From Tolypeutes matacus (Eukaryota > Chordata > Mammalia > Cingulata > Chlamyphoridae), in contig JAKSZT010054335.1 of assembly GCA_026826555.1 (NCBI GenBank), positions 3,295,762-3,359,761 on the forward strand: a stretch of DNA of 64,000 bases, written 5' to 3'. The notes beneath the pieces were generated by a model. That model did not search any database, had not been told where the DNA came from, and saw nothing but the letters and a program-made list of their open reading frames with translations. The stretch's first letter is position 1. The number at the start of each line of letters is the position of its first letter. The translations under genes and the position numbers were made by a program. This document shows positions 39,660 to 51,251 of this stretch, one piece after another.

Positions 39660-41720
39660 CACGATATTTATTCTTCCAATCCATGAACACGGAATGTCTT
39701 TCCATTTGTTTAGGTCTTTTTAAATTTCTTTTAGCATTGTTTTGTAGTTTTCTGCATATAGGTCCTATACTTCTTTGGTTAAATTAACTCCTAGGTATTT
39801 GAGTCTTTTTGTTGCTATTGAAAATGGAATTTTACCCCTGATTTCCTCCTCAGGTTGTTCAGTACTAGTGTACAAAAACATTACTTATTTTTGCATGTTG
39901 ATCTTGCACCCTGCCACTTTGCTGAACTCATTTATTAGTTCAAGTAGCTTTGTCGTGGATACTTCAGGATTTTCTAAATACAGGATCATGTCATCTGCAA
40001 ACAGTGAGAGTTTTACTTCCTCTTTTCCTATTTGGACACCTTTAATTTTTTTTCTTGTCTAATTGCCCTAGCTAGAACTTCTAGTACAATGTTGAATAAC
40101 AGTGGTGACAGTGGGCATCCTTGTCTTGTTCCTGATCTTAGGGGGAAAGCTTTCAGCCTTTCCCTATTGAGTATGATGTTGGCTGTGGGTTTTTCATATA
40201 TACCTTTTATCATATTGAGGAATTTTCTTTTTATTCCCATCTTTTGAAGTATTTTTATCAAAAAAGGATGCTGGATTTTGTTGAATGCCTTTTCTGCATC
40301 TATTGAGATTATCATGTGTTTTTTTTTCCTTCAATTTGTTAATGTGGTTTCTTTGAACCAGCCTTGCATACCAGGAATAAATCCCACTTGGTCGTGATGT
40401 ATAAGTCTTTTGATATGCTATTGGATTCGATTTGCAAGTATTTTGTTGAGAATTTTTGCATCTATGTTCATTAGAGAGATTGGTCTGTAATTTTCTTTTC
40501 TTGTGGAATCTTTATCTGGCTTTGGTATTAGGGTGATGTTGGCTTCATAAAATGTATTGGATAATTTTCCGTCCTCTTCAATTTTTTGGAAGAGTTTAAA
40601 CAGAATTGGTGTTCAATCTTTTTGAAATGCTTGGTAGAATTCACCTGTGAAGCCATCTGGTCCTGGACTTTTCTTTGCTTGGAGATTTTTGATGATGGAT
40701 TCAATCTCCTTAATTGTGATTGGTTTGTTAAGTTCTTGTATTTCTTGTTGTGTCAGTGTAGGTTGGTTGTGCATTTTTAGAAATTTGGCCATTTCATCTA
40801 GGTTGTGTAGTTTGTTGGCATATAGTTTCTCATAATATCCTCTTATGATTCTTTTTATTTCTGTGAGGTCATTTGTAATTTCCCTCCTTTCATTTCTGAT
40901 TGTATTTATTTGCATCTTCTCTCTTTTTTTCTTTGTTAGTCTAGCAAGGGGTTTGTCAATTTTATTGTTCTTCTCAAAGAATCAGCTTTTGGTTTTGTTG
41001 ATTTTCTCTATTGTTTTTCTATTCTCATTTTCATTTATTTCTGCTCTAATCTTATTATTTCTTTCCCTCTGCTTGCTTTAGGATTGGTTTGCTGTTCTTT
41101 TCTAGTTTCTCTAGTTATTCAGTTAAATCTTTGAGTTTAGCTCTTTCTTGTTTTTTAATATAGGCATTTAGGGCTATAAATTTCCCTCTCAAGACTGCCT
41201 TCACTGTATCCCATAAGTTTTGATACGTTGTGTTCTCATTTTCATTTGTCCCAATATATTTACTGATTTCACTTGCAATTACTTCTTTGACCCACCGAAT
41301 ATTTAGGAGTGTGTTGTTCAGTCTCCACATTTGCAAATTTACTTTTTTCCTTTCAGTTATTGATTTCTAGTTTCATTCCATTATGATCTGAGAAGGTGCT
41401 TTGTATACTTTCAATCTTTTTATATTTATTGAGAGCTTCATTTTGACCTAACATATGGTCTATCCTGGAGAAAGATCCATGGGCACTTGAGAAGAATGTA
41501 TAACCCACTGAGTTTGGATGCAGTGTTCTGTATATGTCTGTTAGGTCTAACTTGTTTATCATATTGTTCAAGTTCTCTGTTTCCTTGTTGATCTTCTGTC
41601 TAGTTGTTCTATCTAATGATGTGAGACGGGTGTTGAAGTCTCCGACGATTATTGTAGAAATGTCTATTTCTCCCTTCAGTTTTGCCAGAGTTTGTCTCAT
41701 GTTTTGGGGCACCCTGGTTA
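39660..41720 (-). pseudogene. L1 ORF2 (endonuclease and reverse transcriptase), broken, inner copy
   Basis: Endonuclease region at about 41712-41353, with GDFNTRL and the C-terminal [10 protein letters not shown]. The RT fingers/palm lie at about 40315-40028 ([14 protein letters not shown]), and FADD of the RT active site at 40001-39990. The frame is broken by many stops and shifts; the longest piece is 119 codons. It ends before the Cys-rich domain. Confidence 0.85.
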
Positions 41721-42148
41721 GGTGTGTAGATATTTATGACTGTTATATCTTCCTGGAGGATCGTCCCTTTTATTAATATATAATGGCCTTCCGCATCTCT
41801 TAAAACTTTTTTGCATTTGAAGTCTGTTTTGTCTGATATTAGTATAGCTACCCCTGCTCTTTTCTGTTTACTGTTCGTGTGTAGTATCTTTTTCCAACCT
41901 TTTACTTTCAGCCGGTTTGTATCCCTGGGTCTGAGGTGAGTTTCTTGTAAGCAGCATATGGATGGCTCATGTTTTTTTCATCCATTCTGTCAGCCTGTAT
42001 CTTCTGATTGGGGAATTTAATCCATTCACATTCAATAATATTACTGAAAATGCACTATTTCCTCCATTTTATTCTTTGGTTTTCATTTGTCATCTTATTT
42101 TTGTCTCTCTTTTTACTCTTTTGGTTATCCTTTCTGCTTTTCTTTCTT

Positions 42149-43390
42149 CTATACTCTCCTCCAAGCCTCTCTCTCCTGTCTTTTTCTTTCAGGTTCTAAG
42201 GCTTCCTTTAATATTTCCTGCAAAGGTGGATTCTTTTTTGCAAACTCTCTTAGTTTCTGTTTGTTTGTGAATACTTTATATTCACCTTCATATTTGAAGG
42301 ACAGTTTTGCTGGATAAAGAATTCTCGGCTGGCAGTTTTTCTCTTTCAGTTTCCTAATTGTATCATACCACTGTCTTCTCGCCTCCATGGTTTCTGAAGA
42401 GAAATCTGCACAAAGTCGTACTGGACGTCCTTTGTACATGATTGTTTGCTTCTCTCTTGCTGCTCTGAGAATTTTCTCTTTATCTTTTACATTTGACATT
42501 CTGAATAGTGTGTGTCTTGGCATAGGTCTATTTGGATTTATTCTCATTGGGGTACGGTGTGCTGCTTGGAAATGGAAGTCATTTCTTTGGTGAGAGTTGG
42601 GAAATTTTCAGCTATTATTTCCTCAAATACTCTTTCTGCCCCTTTTCCTTTCTCTTCTCCTTCTGGAACTCCCATGACACGTATGTTCTTGTGTTTTGTG
42701 TTGTCACTCAACTCTCTGAGCCCCTGCTCAATTTTTTCCATTCTTTTCTCTCTCTGTTCTTTTCTCTCTTCAATTTTAGCTGCTCTGGCTTCAGTATCAC
42801 TTATTCTTTCTTCTATCATTTCGAGTCTGCTGTTGTATGCTTCAAATGTATTTTTTTTTTTTTTTAAGATTTTTTATTTATTCATTTATCCCCCCCTTGC
42901 TGCTTGTGCTCGCTGGGTCAGCTAACCACGCCGTGCGGGCCGGCTTGCCTTCACCAGGAGGCCCCGGGAATCGAACCCAGGGCCTTCCATATGGTAAATG
43001 GGAGCCCTACTGATTGAGCCACAGCTGCTTCCCTTCAAATGTATTTTTTACTTCACCTATTGTGTCTTTCATTCCCATGAATTCCGTTACATTTCTGTTC
43101 AGGATTTCAAATTCTTCTTTGCGTTCACTCAATGTCTTCTTGATGTCATTTATCTCTAACTATATTGTCTTTCATCTAATTAATTTGATTTTAGAAATGT
43201 GTGCTCATCTCCCTGATTAGTTCTCTCAAATTCTGCATCTCTTCTGGGACTTTGCTTTGTTCCTTTTCTTGGGCCATGTCTTCTATTTTCTTAGTATGGC
43301 TCATAATTTTTTGCTGGTGCTTAGGCATCTGGTTAGGATGTAGTTTACTCAGATGCTCAATCTCTTTCTCTTTTATGGGGTTTTAGTGGC
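42149..43390 (-). pseudogene. L1 ORF1, broken, inner copy
   Basis: Coiled-coil part (about 42819 upward, with SINE 42857-43033 inserted), RRM part (NIRVMGVPEGEE, within 42544-42819) and C-terminal domain (42547-42149, with KDKEKILRAAREKQ and CQPRILYPAKLSF). Confidence 0.85.
42857..43033 (-). mobile_element. DAS-type SINE (type A)
   Basis: A full copy inside L1 ORF1 with perfect 16-bp duplication ttcaaatgtatttttt (42841-42856 and 43034-43049). Confidence 0.93.
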
Positions 43391-44429
43391 AGGAGGCGGT
43401 GAGTTACCACAGCTCTTTGGTTTTTGGCTCTACCTTGATTGTTAGGATTGTTCTGCTGGTTGCTCAAAACTGGGCACTGGACCCAGTAATTGGTTGTAGA
43501 GTCGATTCCTAGGGCCTTGGGCAGGGAGGCTGTAGAGGCCAGGAAAAGCCTCTCCTACTTATTTTCTTATGTGCACTTCCTTGGTCTGCCAGGAGATGGC
43601 GCTTGTTGGCAGCTCTCAATTCAATGCCTGGTCGGAGCGTATTTGTTGTGACACAGACCATGTGGTAGAGCTTCCCATCTGGATGCTAAGAGCCTTGTAA
43701 TTCAAACTTTCTGAGACAGTTCTCCAGGCTTCTCTGGCAGCCCCCTCCCTTTTCCCAGCTAGGAAGTATTTCCACTCCCTTCTGAACCCTCAACAATCAG
43801 TCCCTGTTAGTAGAGGAGGAGATTGGGAGGTTTGTATCTCTTTAGCCCCTTGCAGGCTCCAAGGCAAACAATGGTGCAGCCCCACCCAGCCTGGAAGGGC
43901 TCTCGGGACAGGGCAGACCAAACCTGGGAGTCCAAAGCAGGGTCAGCCCCAGGCTCTCTCTCCCCTCTCCTGTGGAGTCCTCAACAATTAGACCAGGCTA
44001 GAGGAGAGGGAGGTTGCGAGGGTCGGATTTCTCCAGTCCTTTCTAGGCTCCCAGGGCAAACCGCTGTGTGGAAGGGTCCGTGGGGCTCCGCAGCCCAAAT
44101 TTGTGGGTCAGAACCTGAGTCAGCCTAAGGCTGTGTCCCTCTCTCTCCCCTTTCTGGGAGTAGTAGATCCCAGGAGCCCCCTTCGTCTGTGGTCACAGGC
44201 CCAGAGGCCCGAGAATTCTAAAGAGTATGGGGGAGGGTGCCAGCAGCAGCAGCCACTGCTGTTCCAACTCACGGTTCTGTTGTCACGATTTCCCTCTTTA
44301 GTCCCTCTCTCCTCTGGGTGGTGTGCAGCCTTCACCTGCTGTCCTAAACCCTAGAAGATCTTTTTCGGGGTTCTTTCAGCCTGTCCTCTAGCTATTTTTC
44401 TGGAGAAGAGATTCCCGAGTCTTACTAGT

Positions 44430-44439
44430 CCGCCATCTT
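44430..44439 (-). promoter_or_regulatory. YY1-type site at the L1 5' end
   Basis: AAGATGGCGG on the minus strand, 12 nt from the L1 5' end, matching the YY1 site that positions transcription starts in L1 5' UTRs. Confidence 0.65.
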
Positions 44440-44658
44440 CCTGGAAGTCCCTACATTTTGTTTTTAATTTGAGAAGTTGTGAGTTAACAAAACAATCATG
44501 CACACCACACAGGATTCCCAGACATTGCCCCACCACCACCACCTTAAATTGTTGCGACACATCTGTTACAGATAATGAAAGAACATCGTCATAATATTAC
44601 TGCTATCTATAGCCCATAGCTTATATTTGGTGTATTTGTCCCACAAAACATCCTATTA

Positions 44659-45070
44659 TTAGGGAAAAGGATGTGGCTCAAACAATTGGGCTCCCGTCTA
44701 CCATATAGGAGGTCCAGGGTTCGAATCCTGGGGCCTCCTGGTGAAAGGCAAGCTGGCCCACGTGGTGAGCTGCCCTGAGCGGAGAGCTGGCTCATGCGGA
44801 GTGCTGGCCCGCCCAGGAGAGCTGGCACAGCAAGATGACACAACAAAAAGAGACACAGAGGAGAGACAATAAGAGACGCAGCAGACCAGGGAGCTGAGGT
44901 GGCGCAATAGTTTGAGTGGCCTCTCTCCCTCTCTGGAAGGTCCCAGGATTGGTTCCCGGTGCCTCCTAAAGAAAAGACAAGCAGACATAGAAGAACACAT
45001 AGAGAGCAGACAGTAAGCGCAAAAACGGGGTGGGGGTGGGGGTGAGAAATAAAAAAAATCTTTAAAAAAA
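44659..45070 (+). mobile_element. Dimeric tRNA-derived SINE (type B, long)
   Basis: B boxes gggttcgaatcctgg (44716) and ggattggttcccgg (44946). The linker between the modules carries extra copies of a gagagctggc-like unit. It sits in the 3' UTR of L1 copy 1. Confidence 0.85.
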
Positions 45071-46445
45071 GACCATGTATTAGTATTGTATATTTACTAT
45101 AGTTCACAAGAGAACATTCTCATATTTGCATTGTTAACCACAGTCCATCATTCACATGAGGTTTGCTATGTTTTATGGTCCTGTACTTTGTACAATCCAT
45201 CCAAAGTGTACACTCACTAGGTCTGTTTCTTCAGAGTTGTGCTGTCATCAGCTCAATCCATTTCAGAATGTTTTCGTTACTCCAAAGGGAAAAATCCCAT
45301 ATCCCCTTATACCCCCCCCCCCATTATCAACCCTTAGGATTGATAAAATACTTTCCTTGCCACTGCTGTAAAAACATTACAATATTACTGTTAACTATAC
45401 TCTATACTTTACATTAGTTGTATTTTTCCCATGTATCTTCATATTCTTTTTTAAAAAAAGATTTATTTTACTTTATCCATCACAGTGGTTTATTACACTA
45501 GTTGACTGTCTTGTGTTGAATCACTCTTGCATACCTGGGATAAAACCAATTTGATTGTGGTGGTTTCAGTTAGCAAGTATTTTGTTGAGGATTTTTACAT
45601 CTATATTCATCAGAGAAATTGGTCTGTAATTTTCTTTTTTCATAGTACCATTGTCTGGCTTTGGTATTAGGATGATGTTGGCTTCATAGAATGACATGGG
45701 TAGCATATACTCCTGTTCAATTTTTTAGAAGAGTTTGAGCAGGATTGGTATTAGATCTTCTTTGAATGATAGGTAGAATTCACCTGGGAATCCCTCTAGT
45801 ACTGGGCTTTTCATTTTAGGGAGTACTTGATGGCTGTTTCAATCTCATTACTTGAGATTGGTCTGTTGAGGTCTTCTATTTCTTCTAGGGTCAGTGTAGG
45901 TGGTTCTTGTGTTTCTAGGAATTTGTCCATCTCATCTGTGTTGTTTAATTTGTTGGTGTACAGTTCTTCCTGGTGTCTTCTTATGATCTTCATTTCTGCA
46001 GAGTCAGTGGTAATGTCTCCCTTCTCATTTTTTATTTTATTTGCATCTTCGCTCTTGTTTTGTCAGTCTAGCTAAAGGTTTGTCTATTTTGTTGATCTTC
46101 TCAAAGAACCAACTTTTGTTTTGTTTTCTCTGTTGTTTTTTTGTTCTCAGTTTCATTGATTTCTGTTCTAATCTTTCTTTCCTTCTGCTTGCTTTGGGAT
46201 TAGTTTGCTGTTCTTTTTCTAGGTCCTCCAGTTGTGCAGTTAGGTCTCTGATTTTAGCTTTTTCTTTTTAAAATATAAGCTTTCGGGATTATAAATTTCC
46301 CTCTCAGCACTGCCTTAGCTGTCCCATAGGTTTTGATATGTTGTGTTCTCGTTTTCATTCATATCAAGCTATTTACTGATTTCTCTTGCTATTTCTTGCT
46401 ATTCCATTACTACAGTAATAATAAGTCTACCTTGGTCCATGGGTG

Positions 46446-46832
46446 CTGTTGTAGTCAGCTAAAGGGGTGCTGATGCAAGGTATCAGGAATCTGTTGAATT
46501 TTTTTTTTTTTTTTTTTTTAAGATTTTATTTATTTATTCATTTATCGCCCCCTTGCTGCTTGTGCTCGCCGGGTCAGCCAACCACGCCGTGCGGGCCTGC
46601 CCTCACCAGGAGGCCCCGGGAATCGAACCCGGGGCCTCCCATATGGTAAGCGGGAGCCCTACTGATTGAGCCACAGCCGCTTCCCTCAAAGCCTAATCTT
46701 AACATAATTTAATCAGATATCTCAGCTGAATCTAATAAAATCAAAAGGTTATCACCCCCAGAGGAACAGACCAGTTTACAAACAATCTCTCTTTTTGGAA
46801 TTCATAAATAATCTCAAACTGCCAGAGTTGCA
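46446..46832 (-). mobile_element. Solo LTR, MaLR-like, copy C (partly deleted)
   Basis: The left end (tgtagtcagctaaaggggtg) and right end (ggaacagaccagtttacaaa; tttttggaattcataaataa) match copies at 177-758 and 53265-53793. The middle is missing and a DAS SINE occupies 46500-46685. Confidence 0.7.
46500..46685 (-). mobile_element. DAS-type SINE (type A)
   Basis: Minus-strand copy with a 22-base poly(T) start and intact B box (gaatcgaacccgg on the plus strand). It sits inside LTR copy C. Confidence 0.92.
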
Positions 46833-47424
46833 TTCTTCCCTTTATGTTTGTCCCTCAATCTTGAGGATTTGGGGATGGTGATGCCTGCTCTAGTTCAGAT
46901 TGAAAGGGGCCTTAGATCTTACAGGACAGATAGAAGGAACTCTTTTGCTTGCAGTTGTACACACTTTGCTTTTTGAGATGGGAGTTGTCCATCATCATTT
47001 TGTTAGTTATCCTGGGTGAGTCCAGTGAACTGGAGAGTAAGTTTTGGTTGCAACTCTGCTGAGATTCAGGGCTAAACTGGCATATGAACAGACAGAAAAT
47101 TTAAGTCTCTGGGACATAGATTTAACAGATATAGTGCAAATTATCTAGTATATTTTTCATCTTATCCATTGTGTCTTTCATTCCCATAAGCTGTTACTTT
47201 TCATTGTAGGCTCTCAAATTGTTCTTTATGCTCACCCAGTATCTGCCCTATATCCTTTATCTCTTTAGCTATATTTTTCTTCAACTCCTTGACTTGATTT
47301 AAGAGACTTCTGTGAACATCACTGAATAGTTGTCTTTTTTTTTTAGATTTATTTTATTAATTTCTCCCCACCTCCTTGTTGTTAGCACTTGCTGATTTTT
47401 TTTCCCAAGATTTACTTAAAAACA

Positions 47425-47775
47425 TTTTTTTTAAAGATTTATTTTATTTCCCTCTGTTACCACCCCCCACCCATTGTTTGCACTCGCTGCCTGCTCATTG
47501 TGTGCTTGTCTTCTTTTTAGGAGGCATTGGGAACTGAACCCGGGATCTCCCATGTGGGAGGGAGGCACCCAACAGCTTGAGCCACCTCTGCTCCCTGTTT
47601 GTTGCATCTCTCATTGTGTTTCCTTGTTGTGTCTCGTTGTGTCATCTTGCTATGCCAGCCCATCATGTCAGCTCATTGTCTTGCTCATCTTCTTTAGGAG
47701 GCACTGGGAACCGAACTCGGGACCTCCCATGTGGTAGGCAGGTGCCCCACTGTTTGAGCTACATCCACTTCCCAA
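47425..47775 (-). mobile_element. Dimeric tRNA-derived SINE (type B)
   Basis: Two minus-strand modules (gaactgaacccgggatctcc and gaaccgaactcgggacctcc). A partial SINE tail (47333-47424) precedes it. Confidence 0.82.
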
Positions 47776-47812
47776 CTAGTTGTATTAAATCCTGTGTCTT
47801 GTTGGGGTTTTG

Positions 47813-48392
47813 TTTTTTACTTATTTTATCCCTCCCCTTGCTGTCTGTTCTGTGTCCTTTCGCTCTGTTCTTTCCGTGTCTGCTTATCTTTTCTTTTTGT
47901 CTTTCTCTTTAGGAGGCACTGGGAACCGATCCTGTGACCTCCGGTGTGGGAGATGCACTCAATTGCTTGAGCCACCTCATCTCCCTGGTCTGCTGCATCT
48001 CTCACTGTCTCTCCTCTGCATCTCTCTTTTTTTTTTTTAAAGATTTTATTTATTTATTCATTTATCACCCCCTTGCTGCTTGTGCTCGCTGGGTCAGCTA
48101 ACCACACCGTGCGGGCGGGCTTGCCTTCACCAGGAGGCCCCGGTAAACGAACCTGGGGCCTCCCATATGGTAAACGGGAGCCCTACTGATTGAGCCACAG
48201 CCGCTTCCCATCTGCATCTCCTTTTGTTGTGTCATCTTGCTGTGCCAGCTCAGCTCTCCATGAGGCACTGACCATCAACTCTCTGCAGGGCATGGGGCAA
48301 CTTGCCTTTACCAGGAGGCCCTGGGAATTGAACCCGGGGCCTCCCATATGGTAGACAGGGGAGCCCAATTGCTTGAGCCACATCTACTTCCC
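47813..48392 (-). mobile_element. Dimeric tRNA-derived SINE (type B), interrupted
   Basis: Left module 47813-48027 and right module 48210-48392, with a DAS SINE between them. The duplicated word ctgcatctc flanks the inner SINE (near 48017 and 48212). Confidence 0.8.
48028..48209 (-). mobile_element. DAS-type SINE (type A), nested
   Basis: Full minus-strand copy within the dimer at 47813-48392. Confidence 0.9.
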
Positions 48393-48399
48393 TTGTCAG

Positions 48400-48507
48400 G
48401 GTTTTTTTTTTGTTTTGTTTTTTGTTTTACCGGGAGGCCCCAGGGATCGAACCCAGGTCCCTCCATATGGGAGACGGACGCCCAACCATCTGAGCCACAT
48501 CCGTCCC
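48400..48507 (-). mobile_element. tRNA-derived SINE unit
   Basis: gggatcgaacccaggtccct and the end gagccacatccgtcc match one module of type C. gtcagggttttt is duplicated at its two sides (48395 and 48513). Confidence 0.78.
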
Positions 48508-49251
48508 CCTCGTCAGGGTTTTTGATCCGATCCTTTGGTTGGGCCATAGCTTCCTATTTTTTTTTTTTTGCTGATGTATAGTCATCTGATTATATTGCTG
48601 AATTTACTCTGGTGGTCAATTTCTCTCTCTTGCCTAGTGATTTTGTTTCATGGATTTTCTTTGATTTTTGGTTCACTTATTCTACATCTTTAAGATTGCC
48701 CAGCTTAATCATCAAAACAGGGCCAGGGATCCATTAATGGGGTGCAGATCAGATTCAAGAGTGCCTTGATACAAGACACTCTAAAGTTTTTTTACTTATT
48801 GCAGTTTCCTGGCATGCCAGAAGATGGTGGTCTTTGGCAAGCCTTTCCATGAAGGTGTCTCTTTCAGCCTCCACTGGCTGATGATTCTGGTCTGGCCAGA
48901 GTCAACATTCAAAACAGGCTCCACTGGCCAAACTCATTGAAGAGAAACCGCTCTCTGTCCTTCAGTGAGGAAGATATCCGTTCCCCTCTCAGCTGGCCGC
49001 AGTGAGCCCAGGGTGTTTCCCCTGAGGGTGGGGGATGGGTGCGGTTCCTGCTGTGGGGGCTAGTAACTCATGGTCTGCGCGTCAGCCTCTTCTCTGTCCC
49101 TCTCCTCCTGGACTATGTGCAGCCCTTTCCTGGTCTGCAGACTGCCAAAGCAACTCTCAGCTTTTTGCCCTTCTTCCACTGTTTTTAAGAAAGTCGAGTC
49201 CTACTGCCCTACTCCGATGCCATCTTCCCAGAAGTCCCCCAGGCCCTAGCA

Positions 49252-49700
49252 ATTTTGTATTCATTATTTTGGATTCCTTTTCTTGAGTGCCTGCAAAATG
49301 TATATGCTTCAGGCCCAACAAAACCTGAAACCTTTTGGCCGCCTAACAGATTTCCCCACTTCCACTTTTATCTACTAGAATAAAATTGAAACTTACATTT
49401 TGCCCGCCTGTCCCTCCCACATCACCCACTGCTAGTCTTCCCCCTCACGCGTGGTTCTGTAACCATGCAGATCTCTTTTCTATTCCTTCAAACACCCAAG
49501 CTATTTCTCACCTCTATCTGGACTCCTTTCTCTGACTCTTCAGGGGGCCAGACCTTTCTCATACTTCAGGTTTCAGCTTAAAGGTTAGCTCCTTAGATGG
49601 CCTTTCCTGGTCACCCTACCTTAAAATAGGTTCTCTCCCTATTTCTATCACACATTACTTATTCCCTTTCTCTGCTGCAACTGCAACTTAGAACAGTGCC
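49252..49700 (+). mobile_element. L2 fragment, right part
   Basis: Continues the L2 copy of 38600-39609: ttcaggtttcagcttaaagg, agatggcctttcctggtcac are typical of the L2 3' end. Confidence 0.65.
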
Positions 49701-49789
49701 TGTCACTTGTAGATGCTCAAAACAGTTATTAAAAGAACGACCACCTCCTTCCGAGACATTTAGTACCAAGTAAAGGTCTCATCTCATCC

Positions 49790-50020
49790 AGCATGGCCAT
49801 CACCCCATTGTCAAGCCTCTCCCCTCCTTGCCTGCCCTGCCCACACCATATCCTCTCCTCCCAGGTAATTTTCTCTCTCTTCTGTTGCTTTCTTCCCTCT
49901 TCTCTTTCTGTCTTCTCCCTATCTTCCTGTTTCTCTCCTGGATTTTCCCCTCTACCTCTCTCCAGTCATTCCTTTGTCTGTCTGTCTCTCTCATATCTCT
50001 TCTGTTTCCCTCATTGTTTG
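49790..50020. repeat. Polypyrimidine-rich tract
   Basis: About 230 bp dominated by C and T (cttcccctct, ctctctctc, tctgtctgtctctctc). No coding or repeat-family match. Confidence 0.7.
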
Positions 50021-50361
50021 TTCAATTAATCAAATGAGCACGTACCCTGGCCCAGGCCCTGTTCCAAGAAGCAGAGTTGCCTGGATGTCTGACATGAGAT
50101 CCCTTTCCTCCTAGGGTTCCACCTTCATGCAAAATCTCAGTTCTGTCTGTGTCTCCTGAGTTGGCCCGAGGCCTCGTCTTTCCCTGCTATCGTTGTCAAG
50201 ACCCAAAACTCTAACACTAGTTCCAATATTCCATCTTCTCCCACCTCCAAGGCAGTTGCAGGGTCTGTTCTCTACCTTACACTCAATTTTAGTTCCCTTT
50301 TAATTTCCGGTTCTTAGGGATTTACTATTATTTCTTGAGAGTTCAACTCTTCATTTTCTTT
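50021..50361. other. Intergenic, nothing seen
   Basis: Between the pyrimidine tract and the SINE cluster; no feature recognised. Confidence 0.4.
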
Positions 50362-50577
50362 TTTTTTTTGAGGTACCCAGGGCCATGGATGAACCAGGGA
50401 CCTCATTTCTGGGAAGCTCGTGCTCACCTACGGAGCCATATCAGCTTCCCTGAATTGGTTTTTTTTTTTTTTTGTTGTTTTGTTTTTTTTTCAGAAGGCA
50501 TTGGAAACCGAACTCAGGACCTCCCATGTGGAAAGTGGGCACTCAACCACTGGAGCCATATCTGCTCCCTTCATTTT
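50362..50577 (-). mobile_element. Dimeric tRNA-derived SINE (type D)
   Basis: Same two modules and linker (ccctgaattggttttt) as 31330-31520, antisense. Confidence 0.75.
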
Positions 50578-50935
50578 TTTTTTTTTTAAAGATTTATTTT
50601 ATTTCTCCCCAGCCTCATTTGCACTTGCTGTCTGCTCCGTGTCCATTTGTTGTGTGCTTGTTTTTTAGGAGGCACCAGGAACTGAAACCAGGACTTCCCA
50701 TGTGGGAGGGAGGCGCCCAATCGCTTGAGCCACCTTCACTCCCAATTTGTTGTGTCTCTCATTGTGTTTCCTTGTTGTGTCTCTTCGTTGCATCATCTTG
50801 TTGTGTCGTCTCGCCGCGCCAGCCCATTGCATCAGCTTGCTACCTTGCTTGTCTTCTTTAGGAGTCACCAGGAAGCAAACTGGGACCTCCCATGTGGTAG
50901 GTGGGCTGCTTCAGCCACATCCGCTTCCTCCTTCA
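50578..50935 (-). mobile_element. Dimeric tRNA-derived SINE (type B)
   Basis: Antisense copy with two modules (gaactgaaaccaggacttcc; gaagcaaactgggacctcc) separated by the ttgttgtgtctct-rich linker. Confidence 0.8.
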
Positions 50936-50966
50936 TTAATTTCTTTTTCTTTTTTTCCTTCATTAA

Positions 50967-51156
50967 TTTTTTTTTTTTTTTTTTAAGATTTTATTTATTT
51001 ATTCATTTATTCCCCCCTTTCTGCTTGTGCTCGCTGGGTCAGCCAACCACACCGTGCGGGCGGGCCCGCCCCCACCAGGAGGCCCCGGGAACCGAACCCG
51101 GGGCCCCCCATATGGTAAACGGGAGCCCTACTGATTGAGCCACAGCCGCTTTCCCC
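50967..51156 (-). mobile_element. DAS-type SINE (type A)
   Basis: Antisense copy flanked by ccttcattaattttt on both sides (near 50958 and 51156). Confidence 0.9.
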
Positions 51157-51174
51157 TTCATTAATTTTTAAGAA

Positions 51175-51251
51175 ATATATTCTTCAGTTTTAATTGAGGT
51201 ATAATTTATGACATAAAATTCAACCATTTTAAATGTACAGTTCAATTTTTA
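51175..51251 (-). mobile_element. Old L1 3' UTR, left part
   Basis: ttaattgaggtataatttat and acataaaattcaaccatttt are typical of L1M 3' UTRs. It continues at 62302 after the L1 copy 3 insertion. Confidence 0.7.

Larger units (their letters stand above)
39660..44451 (-). mobile_element. L1 copy 2 (inner), complete 5' end, 3'-truncated in ORF2
   Basis: Inserted in the 3' end of L1 copy 1; tacattttgtttt is duplicated at 39647-39659 and 44452-44464. On the minus strand it starts GGGACTTCCAGGAAGATGGC, the normal L1 5' end, and runs through 5' UTR, ORF1 and ORF2 up to just past the RT domain. It stops at gaagAATAAAtatcgtg (39674-39660), right at the duplication. It lacks the ORF2 C-terminus and 3' UTR. 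L1 copies are usually cut at the 5' end, so this is unusual. Confidence 0.8.
46385..47150. repeat. Unclassified old repeat block carrying LTR copy C
   Basis: 46402-46445 and 46833-47150 read as one interrupted sequence (gtaataataagtctacc... then gatttggggatggtgatgcc, ttgcttgcagttgtacacac, ggttgcaactctgctgagat). It lies between L1 ORF2 and ORF1 pieces and is not L1 coding sequence. I cannot name the family. Confidence 0.45.
39621..49240 (-). mobile_element. L1 copy 1 (outer), minus strand, split by L1 copy 2 and SINEs
   Basis: The target-site duplication aggccctagca lies at 39610-39620 and 49241-49251. Read on the minus strand, the 5' end begins GGGGGACTTCTGGGAAGATGG at 49240, and the 3' A-rich tail ends at 39621 (39621-39646). 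Recognisable parts are the 5' UTR (about 49240-48540), ORF1 pieces (about 48540-47160, full of SINEs), ORF2 endonuclease/RT pieces (46400-45480) and 3' UTR (45440-44465). The ORF2 C-terminal half is missing and a foreign block occupies 46400-47150. Confidence 0.8.

Noticed and set aside
40028..40315. Independent reverse-transcriptase gene or domesticated RT
   Set aside because: It is part of the L1 ORF2 of the inner copy, with broken frames on both sides.
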